From positions 1,612,001 to 1,676,000 of the forward strand of contig NZ_JACHMQ010000001.1 of NCBI RefSeq assembly GCF_014208105.1: a stretch of DNA of 64,000 bases, written 5' to 3'. Numbering within the stretch: position 1 is the stretch's first letter; the number at the start of each line of letters is the position of its first letter. The notes under the pieces are model-generated. The model was not told where the DNA came from. It saw only the letters and a list, made by a program, of their open reading frames with translations, and did not search any database. This document shows positions 34,918-45,281 of the stretch, piece by piece. This DNA is from Actinomadura coerulea (GTDB taxonomy: Bacteria; Actinomycetota; Actinomycetes; Streptosporangiales; Streptosporangiaceae). The position numbers were made by a program, and so were the translations under genes.

Positions 34918-36432
34918 TCAGTCCTGGGGGATGTCGGGCTTGACGGGGGAGTAGAGCCAGTCCTTGAAGAACCCGCTCAGGTCCTGCCCGGCGGTCCGCT
35001 GCGCCAGCGCCGTGAACTGGTCGGTCCTGGCGTTGCCGTACTTGTGCTGCGCGTACCACGTCCGGAGGAGGGTGAAGAACCTGTCGTCACCGATCTTCTC
35101 CCGGAGGAACTGCAGCATCATGCCGCCGCCGCTGTACACGCGGTCGTTGAACATGGTGTCGCGCTGCGGGTCGGCGGTCAGCACCGACCAGTACGGGCGG
35201 CCCTCACGGTCGGGGAACGGGCGGGCGGCGTAGGTGGCGCGGGCCGCGTCGTGCACGGAGCGGCCGCCGTGCACCTCGGTGTAGTACCACGCGGCCCAGG
35301 TGGCGAAGCTCTCGTTCAGCCACACGTCCTTCCACTGCGCGGGCGAGACCGCGTCGCCGTACCACTGGTGCGCCAGCTCGTGCGCGATCGTGCCGGTGCT
35401 GCGCACGGCCGAGTAGACGGGTTTGCTCTGCGTCTCCAGGGAGAACCCGAGCGGCTGGCCGTTGAAGCGGGCGTCGTCGGCGATCGCGCCGGTGCTGCCG
35501 AACGCGTACTCCCCGAACGTCTTCGACCAGAGGTCGGTGACCTCGCTGGTGGTGTCGTAGAAGAAGCTCACCGCGTCCGGCTGGGCGGCGAGCAGCTCGG
35601 GGTCGACGGCCGTGTAGTTGAGGACGCCGCGCGGCGTCCTGCCCTGCTTCACGTCCCACTTGCCGATGTCGATCGTGGTGAGGTAGCTGGCCATCGGGCT
35701 GTCCTCGCGCCACCTGAACACCTCGGCGCGGGTCTTGGACGCGCGGCGGCTGAAGTTCGCGACGGCGGAGCGGTGCCCCGCCGGGCGGCCGTTGGCGACG
35801 GCCGTCAGGCCCTTCGGCACCGTGATCGTGTAGTCGTAGGTGGCCTTGTCGCTCGGGTGGTCGTTGACGGGGAACCAGGTGCTGGCACCGTTCGGCTCGC
35901 CGCCGACGAACGCGCCGTCGGGGGTGTGCAGGAAGCCGTAGGGGGACCCGAAGACGATCGGCGAGCCCACGATGGTCTGCGGCACGCCGCCGTACCTGAT
36001 GACCGCGGTGAAGGTCCGGCCCTTGCGCAGCCCCTGCCGCGGCGTGATGACCAGCTCCTGGCCGCGCCGCTGGTAGCCGGCCTGGCGCCGGTCGACCCAG
36101 ACCTTGTCGACGTCCATCCCGGACAGGTCGAGGTTGAACCGCGACAGGTTCTGGGTGGCACGCGCGGTGACGGTCACGGTGCCGTCGAGCTGGTCGAAGT
36201 CGGGGTCGTAGCTCAGGTTCAGCGAGTAGTGGCGGACGTCGTAGCCGCCGTTGCCCTCGAGCGGGAAGTAGGGGTCGCCGACACCGGGGGCGCCGGGGGT
36301 GAAGCGCCCGTGGTCCTGCCCGTCCGCCGAGGCGGCGGGCGCGAGCGCGACGACGCTCACCGCGGCGACGGCGAGCGGCAGCATCCGGCCGGGGATCGCC
36401 CGGGACCGGATGAACCGGGGGTGACGCGCCAT
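34918..36432 (-). CDS. Secreted M1-family metallopeptidase
   Basis: A 504-residue exported zinc peptidase starting at ATG 36432 (MARHPRF). The signal peptide ends near ALAPAASA (about residue 36). The M1 fold shows TFTAVIRYGG, a variant of the GAMEN exopeptidase motif around LGFSLETQSKP, and the zinc site HELAHQW (His351, His355) with Glu374 in WLNESFATW. It is shorter than PepN (about 870 residues) because the C-terminal helical domain is missing, a form common among actinobacterial secreted M1 enzymes. It releases N-terminal residues from peptides outside the cell. It has its own terminator downstream. Confidence 0.92.
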   Translation of the reverse strand: MARHPRFIRSRAIPGRMLPLAVAAVSVVALAPAASADGQDHGRFTPGAPGVGDPYFPLEGNGGYDVRHYSLNLSYDPDFDQLDGTVTVTARATQNLSRFNLDLSGMDVDKVWVDRRQAGYQRRGQELVITPRQGLRKGRTFTAVIRYGGVPQTIVGSPIVFGSPYGFLHTPDGAFVGGEPNGASTWFPVNDHPSDKATYDYTITVPKGLTAVANGRPAGHRSAVANFSRRASKTRAEVFRWREDSPMASYLTTIDIGKWDVKQGRTPRGVLNYTAVDPELLAAQPDAVSFFYDTTSEVTDLWSKTFGEYAFGSTGAIADDARFNGQPLGFSLETQSKPVYSAVRSTGTIAHELAHQWYGDAVSPAQWKDVWLNESFATWAAWYYTEVHGGRSVHDAARATYAARPFPDREGRPYWSVLTADPQRDTMFNDRVYSGGGMMLQFLREKIGDDRFFTLLRTWYAQHKYGNARTDQFTALAQRTAGQDLSGFFKDWLYSPVKPDIPQD

Positions 36433-36580
36433 CAGGGGTCCTCTCTCGCAGAGATCGACTAGCGGGCTCACGATGCGCCCCTCCGGCGGCGTTTGTCGAG
36501 ATCCATTGCCAAATGTGGCCGGAACGTGAGGGGCGGACGAGGGAGGTGGGAGGGGCGGCGCGGGGTGTGCCGGGACGCCG

Positions 36581-36616
36581 TAAGGCCCCCGCGGGTGTAG
36601 GGACGCGGGGGCCTTA
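36581..36616 (-). terminator. Terminator of the isocitrate lyase gene
   Basis: TAAGGCCCCCGCG / CGCGGGGGCCTTA, a perfect 13-bp stem with a 10-base loop, about 55 bases past the aceA stop. Confidence 0.75.
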
Positions 36617-36670
36617 GGGGTCCTGGGGATCAGGCCGGAGAGCGGGGCCGGCGGCGCCGGCCGGCGCGGG

Positions 36671-37954
<1,284 letters not shown>

Positions 37955-38048
37955 CATCTCGCCCTTCCGTGTCGTCCCCTGGGTGCTTGTTCACGACTAT
38001 GCCCCCGGGGCAAGCCGGTTATGAACTGACGAGTAACAGAAGAAGTGC

Positions 38049-38065
38049 GAAATTTCCGCTACGAT
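38049..38065 (+). promoter_or_regulatory. ramB-like promoter with GAAATTTC palindrome
   Basis: GAAATTTC (38049-38056) is a perfect 8-bp palindrome just upstream of a -10 TACGAT (38060-38065). The predicted start of transcription is the GTG at 38072. It may be the site through which the regulator controls itself and aceA, but it is not the published RamB consensus. Confidence 0.4.
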
Positions 38066-38071
38066 GAAGCC

Positions 38072-39541
38072 GTGACGACCTTGCGGGCAGAAGAACCCCT
38101 TAACTTGACGACTGACGTGGACCTCGTCACGTTCGGGCAGCGGCTCCGCCATCTGCGGCGCGCCCGCGGCCTGACGCTGTCGGAGCTCGGCGAGCGCGTG
38201 GGCCGCGCCCCCTCCCAGCTCTCCCTGCTGGAGAACGGGCGGCGCGAGCCCAAGCTGTCGCTGCTGCAGGCCCTCGCCGGCGCGCTGGAATGCCCGGTGG
38301 AGGAGCTCCTGCGCCGCCAGCCCCCCAGCCGGCGCGCCCAGCTGGAGATCCAGCTGGAGGAGGCGCAGCGCGACCCGCTGTACCGGACGCTCGGCCTGTC
38401 GCACCTGAAGGTCGGCAAGCGGATGCCGAACGAGGTCATCGAGCACATCCTCGCGCTGTACGGGGAGCTCAGGCGCAGCCGCACCAAGCCCACCGCGAGT
38501 CCCGAGGAGGCCCGCAAGGCCAACGCCGAGCTGCGCCGCCAGATGCACGAGCGCGGCAACCACTTCGCCGAGATCGAGCACGTCGCGTCCCAGACCCTCG
38601 ACGCCGTCGGCTACCGTCGCGGCGCGGTCTCGCAGGGGCTGCTGATGACGCTGGTCGGGCACTTCGGCTTCAGCCTCCAGTACGTCCAGGACCTGCCGCG
38701 CTCGGTCCGGTCGATCACCGACCTGCGCAACCGGCGGATCTACCTGGAGCGCGAGCAGCTCGGCATGCACACGCCGCGGACGATCCTGCTGCAGACCCTC
38801 GGGCACATCGCCCTCGACCACGACCAGCCGCGCGACTTCGCCGACTTCCTGCGCCAGCGCGTCGAGGCCAACTACTTCGGCGCGGCGATCCTGATGCCCG
38901 AGCGCAGCGTCGTCCCGTTCCTGCAGGAGGCCAAGGCCGCCCGCGAGCTGTCGGTGGAGGACCTGGCCGACGTCTTCTCCGTCTCCTACGAGATGGCCGC
39001 GCACCGCTTCACCAACGTCGCGACCCACCACCTCGACCTGCAGCTGCACTTCACCAAGAACGACGAGAACGGCACGATCTACAAGGCGTACGCCAACGAC
39101 GGCCTGGCCTTCCCGCAGGACGAGGACGGCGCGATCGAGGGCCAGCGGATGTGCCGGGAGTGGGCCGGGCGGCACGTGTTCGGCGCCGCGGACCGCTTCT
39201 CCGTCTACTACCAGTACACCGACACCCCCAACGGGACCTACTGGTGCCTGTCGCACATCGACCCCAGCCACGAGCGCGACTTCGCGATCACGCTGGGAGT
39301 CCGGTTCGAGGACTCCCGCTGGTTCCGCGGCCGGGAGACGACCCGGCGGGTGAGGTCGGCATGCCCGGACGGCGACTGCTGCCAGCGGCCCCCGAAGGCG
39401 CTGTCGGACCGGTGGGAGGGGATGGCGTGGCCGTCGGCGCGCGCCCATTCGCACGTCCTGTCGGTGCTTCCGCCGGGAGCGTTCCCCGGCGTCGACGAGG
39501 CCGACGTCTACGAGTTCCTGGACCGGCACGCCGCCGAATGA
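38072..39541 (+). CDS. RamB-like XRE regulator of acetate metabolism (short-chain acyl-CoA regulator family)
   Basis: A 489-residue regulator. The XRE HTH near residues 22-80 (FGQRLRHLRRARGLTLSELG...SQLSLLENGRREPKLSLLQAL) is followed by the peptidase-like IrrE/ImmA domain (TLGHIALDHDQPRDFADFLRQRVEANYFGAAILMPE). A C-terminal Cys-bearing segment is ACPDGDCCQRPPKALSDRW. This is the RamB/short-chain fatty acyl-CoA regulator architecture, which represses aceA and related genes in corynebacteria and mycobacteria. GTG 38072 fits a leaderless promoter; the ORF start at 38045 would place the -10 inside the gene. It is divergent from aceA. Confidence 0.85.
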   Translation: MTTLRAEEPLNLTTDVDLVTFGQRLRHLRRARGLTLSELGERVGRAPSQLSLLENGRREPKLSLLQALAGALECPVEELLRRQPPSRRAQLEIQLEEAQRDPLYRTLGLSHLKVGKRMPNEVIEHILALYGELRRSRTKPTASPEEARKANAELRRQMHERGNHFAEIEHVASQTLDAVGYRRGAVSQGLLMTLVGHFGFSLQYVQDLPRSVRSITDLRNRRIYLEREQLGMHTPRTILLQTLGHIALDHDQPRDFADFLRQRVEANYFGAAILMPERSVVPFLQEAKAARELSVEDLADVFSVSYEMAAHRFTNVATHHLDLQLHFTKNDENGTIYKAYANDGLAFPQDEDGAIEGQRMCREWAGRHVFGAADRFSVYYQYTDTPNGTYWCLSHIDPSHERDFAITLGVRFEDSRWFRGRETTRRVRSACPDGDCCQRPPKALSDRWEGMAWPSARAHSHVLSVLPPGAFPGVDEADVYEFLDRHAAE

Positions 39542-39610
39542 CGGGCCGTGCCCGCGCGTCCCTCCCCTGGACGGCGGTGTTCGCGGCGCCGGCCGCCGCG
39601 AACGCCGCCC

Positions 39611-39660
39611 CGCGTGTTACCTGTGGTAACTCCGGATGGTGCTACCGTTGGTAACACGCG
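39611..39660. promoter_or_regulatory. Double GTTACC-N3-GGTAAC operator inside a 50-bp palindrome
   Basis: Two 15-base palindromes sit 25 bases apart (start to start): GTTACCTGTGGTAAC (39616-39630) and GCTACCGTTGGTAAC (39641-39655). The outer flanks CGCGTGTTACC (39611-39621) and GGTAACACGCG (39650-39660) also pair, making the whole block symmetric. It lies 26 bases before the acyl-CoA dehydrogenase start, where a TetR-family or similar dimer pair would repress. The binding protein is unknown. Confidence 0.7.
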
Positions 39661-39685
39661 ATATTGGAGAGAGGGTCAATTAATC

Positions 39686-40915
39686 ATGACGAGCGCGGAG
39701 CAGACGCCGTTCTCGCTGGAGCCCAGCGAGGACGTTCGCGAGGTCAGGGACTGGGTGCACGAGTTCGCCAAGGACGTCATCCGTCCCGCCGCGGAGGAGT
39801 GGGACGAGCGCGAGGAGACCCCCTGGCCGCTGATCCAGGAGGCGTCCAAGGTCGGCATCTACTCCCTCGACTTCTTCGCCACCCAGTGGCTGGAGCCGAC
39901 GGGGCTCGGCATCCCGGTGGCGTTCGAGGAGCTCTTCTGGGGCGACGCGGGCATCGCCCTGTCGATCGTGGGGACCGGCCTCGCCGCCGCGTCCGTCGCC
40001 GCCGTGGGCACGCCGGAGCAGGTCAGCGAGTGGGTGCCGCAGATGTTCGGCACCACCGACGACATCAAGCTCGGCGCCTTCTGCGCCTCCGAGCCCGACG
40101 CCGGCAGCGACGTCGGCTCCATCCGCACCCGCGCCGTGTTCGACGAGGCCAAGGACGAGTGGGTGCTGAACGGCACCAAGACCTGGGCGACCAACGGCGG
40201 CATCGCCGACGTCCACGTGATCGTCGCCTCGGTCCACCCCGACCTCGGCAGCCGCGGCCAGGCCAGCTTCATCGTCCCGCCGAACACCCCGGGCCTGCGG
40301 CAGGGCCAGAAGTTCAGGAAGCACGGCATCCGCGCCTCGCACACCGCCGAGGTGATCCTGGAGGACGTCCGGATCCCGTCCCACCTGGTCGTCGGCGGCA
40401 AGGACCGGTTCGACGAGCGCATCGCGCGCAGCCGCGAGGGCAAGAGCTCCAAGGGCCAGGCCGCGATGAAGACCTTCGAGACGACCCGCCCGGCCGTCGG
40501 GGCGATGGCCCTCGGCGTCGGCCGCGCCGCCTACGACTACGCCCTCCAGTACGCGCGGGAGCGCGAGCAGTTCGGCAGGAAGATCGGCGACTTCCAGGCC
40601 GTCGCCTTCAAGCTGGCCGACATGAAGTGCCGCCTGGACGCCGCCCGCCTCATGGTGTGGCGGGCCGCCTGGATGGCCCGCACCGGCAAGGACTTCGAGA
40701 ACGCCGAGGGCTCGATGGCCAAGCTGATGGCCAGCGAGATGTCGGTCAACGTCACCGAGGAGGCCATCCAGATCCTCGGCGGCAACGGCTACACCCGCGA
40801 GTACCCCGTGGAGCGCATGCACCGCGACTCCAAGATCTTCACGATCTTCGAGGGCACCTCGGAGATCCAGCGCCTGGTGATCGGCCGCACCGTCACGGGC
40901 CTGCCGGTGCGGTAG
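39686..40915 (+). CDS. Acyl-CoA dehydrogenase
   Basis: A 409-residue flavoenzyme. It has [21 protein letters not shown] (FAD/substrate), [57 protein letters not shown], and the catalytic Glu near residue 389 in [15 protein letters not shown]. It introduces a 2,3-double bond in an acyl-CoA. The insert [23 protein letters not shown] is typical of the actinobacterial FadE-like group beside steroid or fatty-acid genes. The start ATG 39686 is the only good one. It stands alone behind a double operator, so it is a specifically induced gene. Confidence 0.93.
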   Translation: MTSAEQTPFSLEPSEDVREVRDWVHEFAKDVIRPAAEEWDEREETPWPLIQEASKVGIYSLDFFATQWLEPTGLGIPVAFEELFWGDAGIALSIVGTGLAAASVAAVGTPEQVSEWVPQMFGTTDDIKLGAFCASEPDAGSDVGSIRTRAVFDEAKDEWVLNGTKTWATNGGIADVHVIVASVHPDLGSRGQASFIVPPNTPGLRQGQKFRKHGIRASHTAEVILEDVRIPSHLVVGGKDRFDERIARSREGKSSKGQAAMKTFETTRPAVGAMALGVGRAAYDYALQYAREREQFGRKIGDFQAVAFKLADMKCRLDAARLMVWRAAWMARTGKDFENAEGSMAKLMASEMSVNVTEEAIQILGGNGYTREYPVERMHRDSKIFTIFEGTSEIQRLVIGRTVTGLPVR

Positions 40916-40957
40916 TACCCGGCCGGCGGGACGGTCCCCGGTGCACCGGGCGGGGTT

Positions 40958-40988
40958 CGGGCGACGGCCGGCGGCCGGTCGTCGCCCG
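40958..40988. terminator. Bidirectional terminator
   Basis: CGGGCGACGGCCGG / CCGGTCGTCGCCCG, a 14-bp stem with one mismatch and a 3-base loop, between two convergent genes. Confidence 0.6.
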
Positions 40989-41027
40989 GAGTGCGCCGAG
41001 CAGATCTCTGAGAGCGGGGTGCCCGGC

Positions 41028-42242
41028 TCAGGCCGCCGCCCCCAGCGTGCCGTGCGGGTCGAGGATGTACTTGCGCGCCGCGCCCCGGTCGAACTCGGCG
41101 TAGCCCTGCGGCGCCCGCTCGAGCGGGATGACCGACGCGTTGACGTTCTGGGCGATCTGGGTCCGGTCGTGCAGGATCGCCATCATCAGCTGCCGGTTGT
41201 ACCTCATGACCGGGCACTGGCCCGTGACGAGGTACTGCGACTTGGCCCAGCCGAGGCCGATCCGCAGCCCGAGCTGCCCCTCCTTCGCGTTCTCGTCCGC
41301 CGCGCCCGGGTCGCCGGTGACGTACAGGCCGGGGATGCCGAGCCCGGCGGCGGTGCGGGTGACGTCCATGAGCGTGTTGAGGACGGTCGCGGGCTGCTCC
41401 GTCCTCGCCCCCTCGTGCCCCTGGCCGCGCGCCTCGAACCCGACGCAGTCGACGGAGGCGTCCACCTCGGGTACGCCGAGGATCTGCTCGATCTGCGCGG
41501 CGACGTCGGCGTGCTCCGACAGGTCGATGGTCTCGCAGCCGAAGCCGCGGGCCTGCTCCAGCCGCTGCGCGTTCATGTCGCCGACGATCACGACGGCGGC
41601 GCCGAGCAGCAGGCTCGCGCTCGCGCTCGCGAGGCCGACCGGTCCCGCGCCCGCCACGTACACGGTCGACCCGGTCGTGACGCCCGCGGTGTAGGCGCCG
41701 TGGTAGCCGGTCGGGAAGATGTCCGACAGCATGGCCAGGTCGGGCAGCTTCTCCATCACGGTGTCGCGGTCGGCCGGGAACTTCAGCAGGTTGAAGTCGG
41801 CGTACGGGACGACCGCGTACGCGGCCTGGCCGCCGTGCCAGCCGCCCATGTCGACGTACCCGTAGGCCGCGCCCGGCCGTTCCCGGTTGACGTTCTCGCA
41901 CACGCCGGTGTGGCGCTCCTTGCAGTTGCGGCAGCGGCCGCACGCGATGTTGAACGGGACGCTGACGAGGTCGCCCTTTTTGATGAACTCGACGTCCCTG
42001 CCCGTCTCGATCACCTCGCCGGTGATCTCGTGGCCGAGCGTGAGCCCGGCGGGCGCGGTCGTCCGGCCGCGCACCATGTGCTGGTCGGAACCGCAGATGT
42101 TGGTGGCCAGTACCTTCAGGATGACGCCGTGCTCCAGCTTGCGCCCGCCCTGTTCGGCCAGTTCGAGCTTGGGGAAGTCGAGGTCCTCGACCGTGACCTC
42201 GCCCGGTCCCTGGTACACGACGCCTCGGTTGGTGTCCGCCAC
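41028..42242 (-). CDS. fdhA: Glutathione-independent formaldehyde dehydrogenase
   Basis: A 404-residue zinc-dependent medium-chain dehydrogenase. Catalytic zinc ligands are Cys50 in LATNICGSDQHMVRGR, His71-Glu72 in GHEITGEV and an Asp further on. The structural zinc is held by the four-Cys lobe CGRCRNCKERHTGVC (Cys101, 104, 107, 115). The NAD motif is VAGAGPVGLASASASLLLG. The whole opening (NRGVVYQGPGEVTVEDLDFP) matches Pseudomonas FdhA. It oxidises formaldehyde with NAD without a thiol cofactor. GTG 42242 was chosen because GGGGAGAGGAC precedes it; the upstream ATG has no binding site. Confidence 0.9.
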   Translation of the reverse strand: MADTNRGVVYQGPGEVTVEDLDFPKLELAEQGGRKLEHGVILKVLATNICGSDQHMVRGRTTAPAGLTLGHEITGEVIETGRDVEFIKKGDLVSVPFNIACGRCRNCKERHTGVCENVNRERPGAAYGYVDMGGWHGGQAAYAVVPYADFNLLKFPADRDTVMEKLPDLAMLSDIFPTGYHGAYTAGVTTGSTVYVAGAGPVGLASASASLLLGAAVVIVGDMNAQRLEQARGFGCETIDLSEHADVAAQIEQILGVPEVDASVDCVGFEARGQGHEGARTEQPATVLNTLMDVTRTAAGLGIPGLYVTGDPGAADENAKEGQLGLRIGLGWAKSQYLVTGQCPVMRYNRQLMMAILHDRTQIAQNVNASVIPLERAPQGYAEFDRGAARKYILDPHGTLGAAA

Positions 42243-42565
42243 GTCCTCTCCCCTCATAGAGAGTCGGCTCGCAGGCGTCCGGAACGGCGGCCCGTGCTCG
42301 TCGCCCCCGTCCTCGGACGTCACGGGTGTCCATGATGCGTATGTCTGAGATGTACCCGATTTCGTGCTATTAGTCCGGTTCGGACGAGGCCTCTTCCCGG
42401 CCGCGGGCGGTCGCGCGGGCGGCGCGCCGGCGGGCGGCGGAGGCGGGAACTCCTGATGAGCCTTGAGGCTCGTCGCGTCCGGGGTCTTGACGGGTGAAAT
42501 GTTCGCGCTCACAATCGGCCGTACGCATCAAGCCGGGCACCGGCGCGAGCGCGGAGGAGGAGACG
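42243..42565. other. Intergenic region between fdhA and the LacI-type gene
   Basis: This 323-base divergent spacer holds the fdhA leader, AT-richer bases around 42330-42375 and one clear operator at 42499-42515. Beyond that I see no gene-like ORF with a binding site and no RNA structure. Confidence 0.6.
42499..42515. promoter_or_regulatory. Lac-like operator 1 upstream of the arabinose regulator
   Basis: ATGTTCGCGCTCACAAT; its reverse complement ATTGTGAGCGCGAACAT matches the operator at 43623-43639 in 16 of 17 positions. The centre is CGCG-like and the motif resembles LacI-family operators (TGTGAGCGC). Confidence 0.75.
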
Positions 42566-43588
42566 GTGGCGGACCACGGCTCGTCGAATCCGCCGATCAT
42601 GGCCGACGTCGCCCAGCTGGCGGGGGTGTCGCACCAGACGGTGTCGCGGGTGGTCAACGACCATCCGAACGTCTCGGCGCGGACCCGCGCCCGCGTGCTG
42701 GCGGCGATCGCCGAGCTCGGCTACCGGCCGAACTCGGCGGCCCGGACCCTGGTGACCCGGCGCTCCAGGACACTCGGCGTGGTCAGCTTCGAGTCCACGC
42801 TCTACGGCCCGGCGTCGATGCTGCACGGCATCGAGCAGGCCGCCCGGAACGCCGACTTCTTCGTCAGCATCGTCAGCCTGCGGGCGATCACGCAGCGCGC
42901 CCTGCTGGACGCGGTCGGACGGCTGGCCGAGCAGGCCGTCGAGGGCGTCGTGGTGATCGCCCCGCACACCTCGACCAACGACGTGCTGGCCCAGGCCGGC
43001 CGGCTCGTACCGCTGGTGGGGGCCGGGTGCGGCCTGACCGCGGGGGTTCCGATGGCGGCCATCGACCAGCGCGCCGGCGCCGTGGCGGCCACCCGCCACC
43101 TGCTCGACCTCGGGCACCGCACCGTCCACCACGTCGCGGGGCCCGCGACCTGGCTCGACGCGGTCGGCCGGGCCGACGGGTGGCGCGCGACCCTGGCCGA
43201 GGCCGGGGCGGCGGTTCCGGAGATGCTCACCGGTGACTGGAGCGCCCGATCGGGGTACGAGGCCGGCCGACGGCTCGCGGAGGACCCCGCGGTCACGGCG
43301 GTGTTCTGCGCCAACGACCACATGGCCCTGGGCGTCCTGCGCGCCCTGCACGAGGCCGGCCGCCGGGTCCCCGAGGACGTCGGCCTGGTCGGCTTCGACG
43401 ACATCCCGGAGGCCGCCTACTTCGTCCCGCCGTTGTCCACGGTGCGCCAGGACTTCGGCGAGCTCGGCCGCCGCTCGCTGGAGCTGCTGGTGCAGCGCCT
43501 GGGCGGATCCCCGGGGCCGCCGGGGAATGTGCTGATCCCGCCGGAGCTGGTGGTCAGGTCCAGCGCCCGGCCGGCCCCGCGCTCCTGA
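42566..43588 (+). CDS. araR: LacI-family regulator of the arabinose operon
   Basis: A 340-residue repressor. The N-terminal HTH (about 12-31, MADVAQLAGVSHQTVSRVVN) and hinge (LVTRRSRTLGVVSFEST) are standard for LacI. The sugar-binding core shows AIDQRAGAVAATRHLLDLGHR, FCANDHMALGVLRALHEAGRRVPEDVGLVGFDDIPEAAYF. It sits immediately before araB-D-A. A lac-like operator is present at its own promoter and a second at the araB start, so it should repress both. GTG 42566 follows GGAGGAGACG; a later ATG (42599) lacks a binding site. The symbol is assigned by context only. Confidence 0.85.
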   Translation: MADHGSSNPPIMADVAQLAGVSHQTVSRVVNDHPNVSARTRARVLAAIAELGYRPNSAARTLVTRRSRTLGVVSFESTLYGPASMLHGIEQAARNADFFVSIVSLRAITQRALLDAVGRLAEQAVEGVVVIAPHTSTNDVLAQAGRLVPLVGAGCGLTAGVPMAAIDQRAGAVAATRHLLDLGHRTVHHVAGPATWLDAVGRADGWRATLAEAGAAVPEMLTGDWSARSGYEAGRRLAEDPAVTAVFCANDHMALGVLRALHEAGRRVPEDVGLVGFDDIPEAAYFVPPLSTVRQDFGELGRRSLELLVQRLGGSPGPPGNVLIPPELVVRSSARPAPRS

Positions 43589-43622
43589 CCTTCCGATGCC
43601 CCCGTATCCCAGCGATGAGGAA

Positions 43623-43639
43623 ATTGTGAGCGCTAACAT
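43623..43639. promoter_or_regulatory. Lac-like operator 2 overlapping the araB start codon
   Basis: ATTGTGAGCGCTAACAT, near-palindromic around AGCGCT (TGTGAGCGCTAACA). It overlaps the araB binding site and GTG start (43626). Repressor binding here would block either transcription or elongation. Confidence 0.75.
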
Positions 43640-45281
43640 CGACCGGGACGCCTGCGTCGTCGGCGTCGACTTCGGCACGCTGTCGGGCCGGGCGGTCGTC
43701 GTCCGGGTCGCCGACGGCGCCGAGCTCGGCGGCGCCGTCCACGACTACGCCGACGCGGTGATCGAGCGGGCCCTGCCCGGCACGGGGGAGCCGCTCCCGC
43801 CCGACTGGGCGCTGCAGAACCCCGCGGACTGGCGGGAGGTGCTGCGCACCGCCGTTCCCGCGGCCCTCGCCGAGGCCGGGGTGGATCCGGCCCGGATCGT
43901 CGGGATCGGCACCGACTTCACGTCCTGCACGGTGCTTCCCGTCCGGTCGGACGGCACCCCCCTGTGCGAGCTCCCGGAGGGGGCCGCCCGGCCGCACGCC
44001 TGGCCGAAGCTGTGGAAGCACCATGCGGCGCAGCCGCAGGCCGACCGCATCACCGCGCTGGCGCACGAGCGCGGAGAGAAGTGGATCAAGCGGTACGGCG
44101 GGCGGGTCTCCTCGGAATGGCAGTTCGCGAAGGCGCTGCAGGTCCTGGAGGAGGACCCGGACACCTACCGGCGCTCGGAGCGCTGGATCGAGGCGGCGGA
44201 CTGGATCGTCTGGCAGCTGACCGGCCGCGAGACGCGCAACGCCTGCACGGCCGGCTACAAGGGCCTCCACCAGGACGGCGGCTACCCCTCCGCCGGCTAC
44301 CTGGCCGCGCTGCACCCCGGCTTCGCCGACTTCGCGGCCACGCGGCTGGCCCATCCGCTCTCCCCGCTGGGGTCGCGGGCCGGGGCGCTGACCGCCGAGG
44401 CGGCCCGCCGGACCGGCCTGCCGGAGGGCATCGCGGTGGCCGCCGGCAACGTCGACGCCCATGTGACCGCGCCGGCCGCCCGCGCGGTCGGGCACGGCCG
44501 GCTGCTGGCGATCATGGGGACGTCGACCTGCCACGTGGTCAACAGCGCGGTCCTCGCCGAGGTGCCGGGGATCTGCGGCGTCGTGGACGGCGGCATCACC
44601 GCCGGGGCCTACGGCTACGAGGCCGGGCAGAGCGCGGTCGGCGACGTCTTCGCCTGGTGGACGCGCATGACCGGACGGGACCACGACGAACTGGCGGCGG
44701 GATCGGCGGACGCGCCCGTCGGCTCGCACGGGCTGGTGGCCCTGGACTGGATGGGCGGCAACCGCTCGGTCCTGGTCGACCACCACCTGTCGGGCGTGAT
44801 CGCCGGGATGACCCTGGCCACCCGGCCGGAGGAGGTCTACCGCGCGCTCATGGAGGCGACGGCCTACGGGACCCGGATCATCGTCGAGGCCTTCGAGGCG
44901 GCCGGGGTCCCGGTCGAGGAGTTCGTCGTCGCCGGCGGGCTGAAACGCAACGCGGCGCTGATGCGGACCTACGCCGACGTCCTGCGCCGGCCGGTCTCCA
45001 TCGCCGCCTCCGACCAGGCTCCGGCGCTCGGCGCCGCCATCCACGCCGCCGTCGCGGCGGGCGCCCACCCAGACGTGCCGGAGGCCGCGGCGGCGATGGG
45101 CCGGGTGGTCACCGCCGCCTACGTGCCGGATCCGGCCCGGGCTGACACCTATGACCTCCTCTACGCGGAGTACCGCGAACTGCACGACCACTTCGCGGCC
45201 CGGGGCGGCGCGAGCAGCGAGGTCCTGCACCGGCTGCGCCGGCTGCGCAACGACGCGCTCGGCTCGGAAGGGAGCCTGTGA
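43626..45281 (+). CDS. araB: L-ribulokinase
   Basis: A 551-residue FGGY-family kinase that phosphorylates L-ribulose to L-ribulose 5-phosphate. It opens with [21 protein letters not shown] (phosphate 1 motif with the FGTLSGR of ribulokinase) and has [39 protein letters not shown] (phosphate 2), [14 protein letters not shown] and [12 protein letters not shown] (adenosine motif). The start was set at GTG 43626 after GAGGAAATT instead of ATG 43596, because the conserved domain then begins near the N-terminus. It is the first gene of the araB-D-A operon. Confidence 0.93.
   Translation: MSANIDRDACVVGVDFGTLSGRAVVVRVADGAELGGAVHDYADAVIERALPGTGEPLPPDWALQNPADWREVLRTAVPAALAEAGVDPARIVGIGTDFTSCTVLPVRSDGTPLCELPEGAARPHAWPKLWKHHAAQPQADRITALAHERGEKWIKRYGGRVSSEWQFAKALQVLEEDPDTYRRSERWIEAADWIVWQLTGRETRNACTAGYKGLHQDGGYPSAGYLAALHPGFADFAATRLAHPLSPLGSRAGALTAEAARRTGLPEGIAVAAGNVDAHVTAPAARAVGHGRLLAIMGTSTCHVVNSAVLAEVPGICGVVDGGITAGAYGYEAGQSAVGDVFAWWTRMTGRDHDELAAGSADAPVGSHGLVALDWMGGNRSVLVDHHLSGVIAGMTLATRPEEVYRALMEATAYGTRIIVEAFEAAGVPVEEFVVAGGLKRNAALMRTYADVLRRPVSIAASDQAPALGAAIHAAVAAGAHPDVPEAAAAMGRVVTAAYVPDPARADTYDLLYAEYRELHDHFAARGGASSEVLHRLRRLRNDALGSEGSL

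Noticed and set aside
43596..43625. ATG 43596 as the araB start
   Set aside because: The GTG at 43626 has GAGGAAATT in front and gives an N-terminus close to the conserved domain; the ATG has no clear binding site.
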